Source: Myxococcales bacterium
Lineage (GTDB): Bacteria > Myxococcota_A > Bradymonadia > UBA7976 > UBA1532
Reading direction: 5' to 3'
NCBI GenBank assembly: GCA_020633555.1
Contig: JACKDL010000019.1
Span: 1 to 55,000 of the forward strand
DNA: 55,000 bases
Positions 52,716 to 55,000 of this stretch are shown here, piece after piece. How positions within the stretch are numbered: position 1 is the first letter of the stretch; every line of letters starts with the position of its first letter. The notes below the pieces were generated by a model that searched no databases, was not told the DNA's origin, and saw only the letters and a list, made by a program, of their open reading frames with translations. Both the position numbers and the translations under genes were made by a program.

Positions 52716-54218
52716 GTGTCCGAACGGATCGCCATCCCGGCGCAGGGGCTCGACCACGCCCGCATCCTCGAACAGCTCCAGGGCTTCCGGGCCCAGGATG
52801 CCGACTGGAAGGCGGGCCGGACCTGGGCCCTCGTCTACTACGCCGGCGAGGCGCACTACGACCTCATCAAGCAGGCCCACCACCTGTACTTCTCCGAGAA
52901 CGGGCTCAACCCCATCGCGTTCGGGAGCCTCAAGCGCATGGAGACGGACGTGGTCTCCATGACCGCCTCCATGTTGCACGCCCCCGCGGACGCCGTGGGG
53001 ACCATGACCTCGGGCGGCACCGAGTCGCTCCTGCTGGCGGTGAAGGCCTATCGGGACCGGGCCCGCAAGCTGAAGCCCTGGATCCGCAAGCCCGAGATGG
53101 TGCTGCCCCGCACCGCCCACTGTGCCTTCGACAAGGCCGCGCACTACTTCGGCGTCAAGGCGCGCTACGCGCCCGTCGGCCCCGACTTCCGCGCCGATCC
53201 GGCCGCCATGCGCAAGCTCATCAACCGCAACACGGTGCTGCTGGTGGCCTCGGCCCCCCAGTATCCCCAGGGGGTGGTCGACCCCATCGAGGACATCGCG
53301 GCCCTCGCGCGCGAGAAGAAGCTGCCCCTGCACATCGACGCCTGCTTCGGCGGGTTCGTGCTGCCGTGGCTCGAGAAGGCGGGTGTCGCGGTGCCGCTCT
53401 GGGACTTTCGGGTCGACGGCGTCACCAGCATCTCCGCCGACCTCCACAAATACGGCTTCGCCGCCAAGGGCGCCTCCACGCTCACCTACCGCGACATGAG
53501 CTACCTGAAGCACCAGTTCTTCGTGTCCACGGACTGGCCCGGGGGCATCTACGCCTCGGCGACCATCCCGGGCACCCGCCCGGGTGGCCCCATCGCGGCG
53601 GCCTGGGCCGCTCTGCACGCCATGGGCGAGGACGGCTACGTCCGCACCGCCCGCGTCGCCTGGGAGACCGCCGCGCGCTTGCGCGCCGGCGTCGACGCCA
53701 TCGACGGGATCCGCAACTGCACCACCGCCCATGCGCCCGTGGTCAGCTACATGGCCGACGCCGCCGACGTGGACATCTACGTGGTGGCCGATCGCATGAC
53801 CGAGAAGGGCTGGGAGGTCTCGCGCCAGCAGTACCCCGCCTGCGTTCACATGACCGTCAACGCCAACCAGGCCCCCATCGTCGAGGCCTACCTCGCGGAT
53901 CTGACCGAGGCGGTGGCCTGGTGCCGCGCCCACCCCGAGGCCCGCAAGACGGGCGAGGCCGCCATGTACGGCATGATGGCCAAGGTCCCCATCCGCGCCT
54001 TCGTGAAGCAGAGCGTGCTCAAGGTCATGGAGGCCATGTATGCCCCCGGCGTGGGGGGCATGCCCGATCTCGGCAACCTGGGCGGCGGCGAAGGCGACGA
54101 CCCACTGCTGAAGCTGGTGGACAAGTACGGCGACCAGGCCATGGAGGCCCTGGACAAGCTCTCCGACGCGCGCGCCGCCCTCAAGGCACGCCTGGGCAGG
54201 CGCAGCCCCCGCCGGTGA
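52716..54218 (+). CDS. PLP-dependent decarboxylase family, sphingosine-phosphate-lyase-like
   Basis: 500 residues. AGGAGG five bases before the GTG makes this start very likely. The fold type I PLP motifs are visible: TSGGTESLLLAVKAYRDRA, APQYPQGVVDPIEDIA, the cofactor Asp in HIDACFGGFVLPW, and the Schiff-base Lys in SADLHKYGFAAKG. The spacing and the WPGGIYASATIPGTRPGG segment match sphingosine-1-phosphate lyases more than glutamate or aromatic decarboxylases. Such enzymes split phosphorylated sphingoid bases into an aldehyde and phosphoethanolamine. The N-terminal membrane helix of the eukaryotic enzyme is missing. The stop overlaps the mtgA start (GTGA). Confidence 0.87.
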   Translation: MSERIAIPAQGLDHARILEQLQGFRAQDADWKAGRTWALVYYAGEAHYDLIKQAHHLYFSENGLNPIAFGSLKRMETDVVSMTASMLHAPADAVGTMTSGGTESLLLAVKAYRDRARKLKPWIRKPEMVLPRTAHCAFDKAAHYFGVKARYAPVGPDFRADPAAMRKLINRNTVLLVASAPQYPQGVVDPIEDIAALAREKKLPLHIDACFGGFVLPWLEKAGVAVPLWDFRVDGVTSISADLHKYGFAAKGASTLTYRDMSYLKHQFFVSTDWPGGIYASATIPGTRPGGPIAAAWAALHAMGEDGYVRTARVAWETAARLRAGVDAIDGIRNCTTAHAPVVSYMADAADVDIYVVADRMTEKGWEVSRQQYPACVHMTVNANQAPIVEAYLADLTEAVAWCRAHPEARKTGEAAMYGMMAKVPIRAFVKQSVLKVMEAMYAPGVGGMPDLGNLGGGEGDDPLLKLVDKYGDQAMEALDKLSDARAALKARLGRRSPRR

Positions 54219-54967
54219 GCCAGGCTGCCAGCGAGGCCGCGCCCGCGCCGCGGCCGCCCGCCCCGTCGCGCCCCAGCGCGCCGTCCCGCTGGCGCCGAGT
54301 CCTCAAATGGGCGCTCTGGGGAGCCATCCTGCTCTTCGGCGTGCTCCCGGTGGGCCTCATCATCACCTACCGCTACGTCGATCCGCCGGCCACCCCCCTC
54401 ATGTTCCTGCGCGAGGCCGACGGCCTCGGCCGCGACTGGCAGTGGCGCGACCTCGACACCTTCCCCGTGGAGGTCATCCAGGCGGCCATCGCCGCCGAAG
54501 ACTGGCGCTTCTGTGAGCACTGGGGCGTTGACGTGGACGCCCTGCGGGGCGCCCTCCAGAAGTACGAGCGGGGCGGCCCGCTCACCGGGGCCAGCACCAT
54601 CACCATGCAGGTCACCCGCAACATCCTGCTCTGGCCCGGCCGCAACATCTTCCGCAAGGGCCTGGAGCTGCTCTACGCCCCGCTCGTGGACCTGCTCTGG
54701 GGCAAAGACCGGGTGCTCGAGGTCTACCTGAACATCGCCGAGTGGGGCCCGGGCATCTACGGCATCAACGCGGCCGCCAATGCCTGGTTCGGCCACGACA
54801 TCGACCGCCTGTACCCCGACGAGATCGCGCGCCTCTTCGTCATCCTGCCCAGCCCGCTGCGCTGGGATCCGCGCGCAGAAGACGGCCCCGAACGGCGTCG
54901 CTACGACCGCGTCCGGCGCGCCATGCGTCGGGTGCGCATCGGCAAAGGCTGGGCGGTCTGCCCCTGA
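54215..54967 (+). CDS. mtgA: Monofunctional peptidoglycan glycosyltransferase
   Basis: 250 residues, a usual length. A Pro/Ala-rich cytoplasmic start is followed by one transmembrane helix (WALWGAILLFGVLPVGLII). The GT51 domain then shows AAEDWRFCEHWGVD (motif 1 with the catalytic Glu), GASTITMQVTRNILLW (motif 2), RKGLELLYAPLV (motif 3), KDRVLEVYLNIAEWGPGIYG (motif 4) and the closing LPSPLRWDP. It has no transpeptidase domain. The enzyme polymerises lipid II into glycan strands in the periplasm. The GTG at 54215 overlaps the stop of the PLP enzyme. The 33 bases after its stop hold nothing recognisable. Confidence 0.93.
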   Translation: MSQAASEAAPAPRPPAPSRPSAPSRWRRVLKWALWGAILLFGVLPVGLIITYRYVDPPATPLMFLREADGLGRDWQWRDLDTFPVEVIQAAIAAEDWRFCEHWGVDVDALRGALQKYERGGPLTGASTITMQVTRNILLWPGRNIFRKGLELLYAPLVDLLWGKDRVLEVYLNIAEWGPGIYGINAAANAWFGHDIDRLYPDEIARLFVILPSPLRWDPRAEDGPERRRYDRVRRAMRRVRIGKGWAVCP

Positions 54968-55000
54968 CGGCGACGCGGCGGCCTCACCCCGCATCCTCAC

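Noticed and set aside
53888..55000. Minus-strand open frame at the right edge
   Set aside because: It is antisense to both the PLP enzyme and mtgA and shows no family features.

Overview
High-GC bacterial DNA, densely coded on both strands, with many GTG and TTG starts and short start/stop overlaps (TGATG, GTGA, ATGA). Three features point to Myxococcota or close relatives in the old Deltaproteobacteria. One is a 3,080-residue surface protein ending in a MYXO-CTERM-type tail (Cys-rich motif, hydrophobic helix, five arginines). The second is a lipoprotein with DUF4215-type Cys-rich repeats (CGDG...CDDGN). The third is the abundance of large lipoproteins. The genus cannot be told from the window. 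No tRNA, rRNA, CRISPR array, transposase or phage gene was seen, and no gene-free stretch exceeds 300 bases.

Region 1 (1-23453) is an exopolysaccharide or O-antigen-like locus built from short operons on alternating strands. Minus strand: two GT4-like glycosyltransferases and a GT2/initiating sugar-phosphate transferase fusion. Plus: Wza-like export protein, small lipoprotein, Wzz-like protein without a kinase domain, and a Wzy/WaaL-type polymerase. Minus: MBOAT O-acyltransferase and SGNH-like partner. Plus: Wzx flippase and a polysaccharide deacetylase-like protein. Minus: a STAS-domain protein. Plus: an unknown polytopic membrane protein. Minus: an ATP-grasp/low-Mr tyrosine phosphatase fusion and a deacetylase-fold/GT2 fusion. 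Plus: FAD oxidoreductase, second deacetylase, AsnB-type amidotransferase and NDP-sugar dehydrogenase. Together these can start a glycan on a lipid carrier, extend, flip, polymerise, export and acetylate it, and probably make an amidated uronic acid. Several proteins resemble families that accompany exosortase A (XrtA), but no exosortase is in the window.

Region 2 (23516-30197) holds separate genes: a secreted TPR protein, a SAM methyltransferase, a small unknown protein, a lamin-tail-domain lipoprotein, the ribosome GTPase RsgA and an apparently exported DODA-type dioxygenase.

Region 3 (30381-34444) is the most intriguing small cluster. A D-Ala-D-Ala-ligase-like ATP-grasp enzyme is coupled to a GNAT/methyltransferase fusion. 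Converging on them is a GNAT/histone-deacetylase-family fusion with acetyltransferase and deacetylase domains in one chain. This looks like an uncharacterised small-molecule or peptide acylation module.

Region 4 (34644-43886) is one gene for the giant repeat protein: a QW-like N-terminal domain, nine PKD repeats of about 92 residues, five double-PKD units of about 187 residues, and the sorting tail. Region 5 (44120-54967) holds hutU with an overlapping GNAT gene, the Cys-rich lipoprotein, a photolyase/renalase-like fusion, and a sphingosine-phosphate-lyase-like PLP enzyme coupled to the peptidoglycan glycosyltransferase MtgA.
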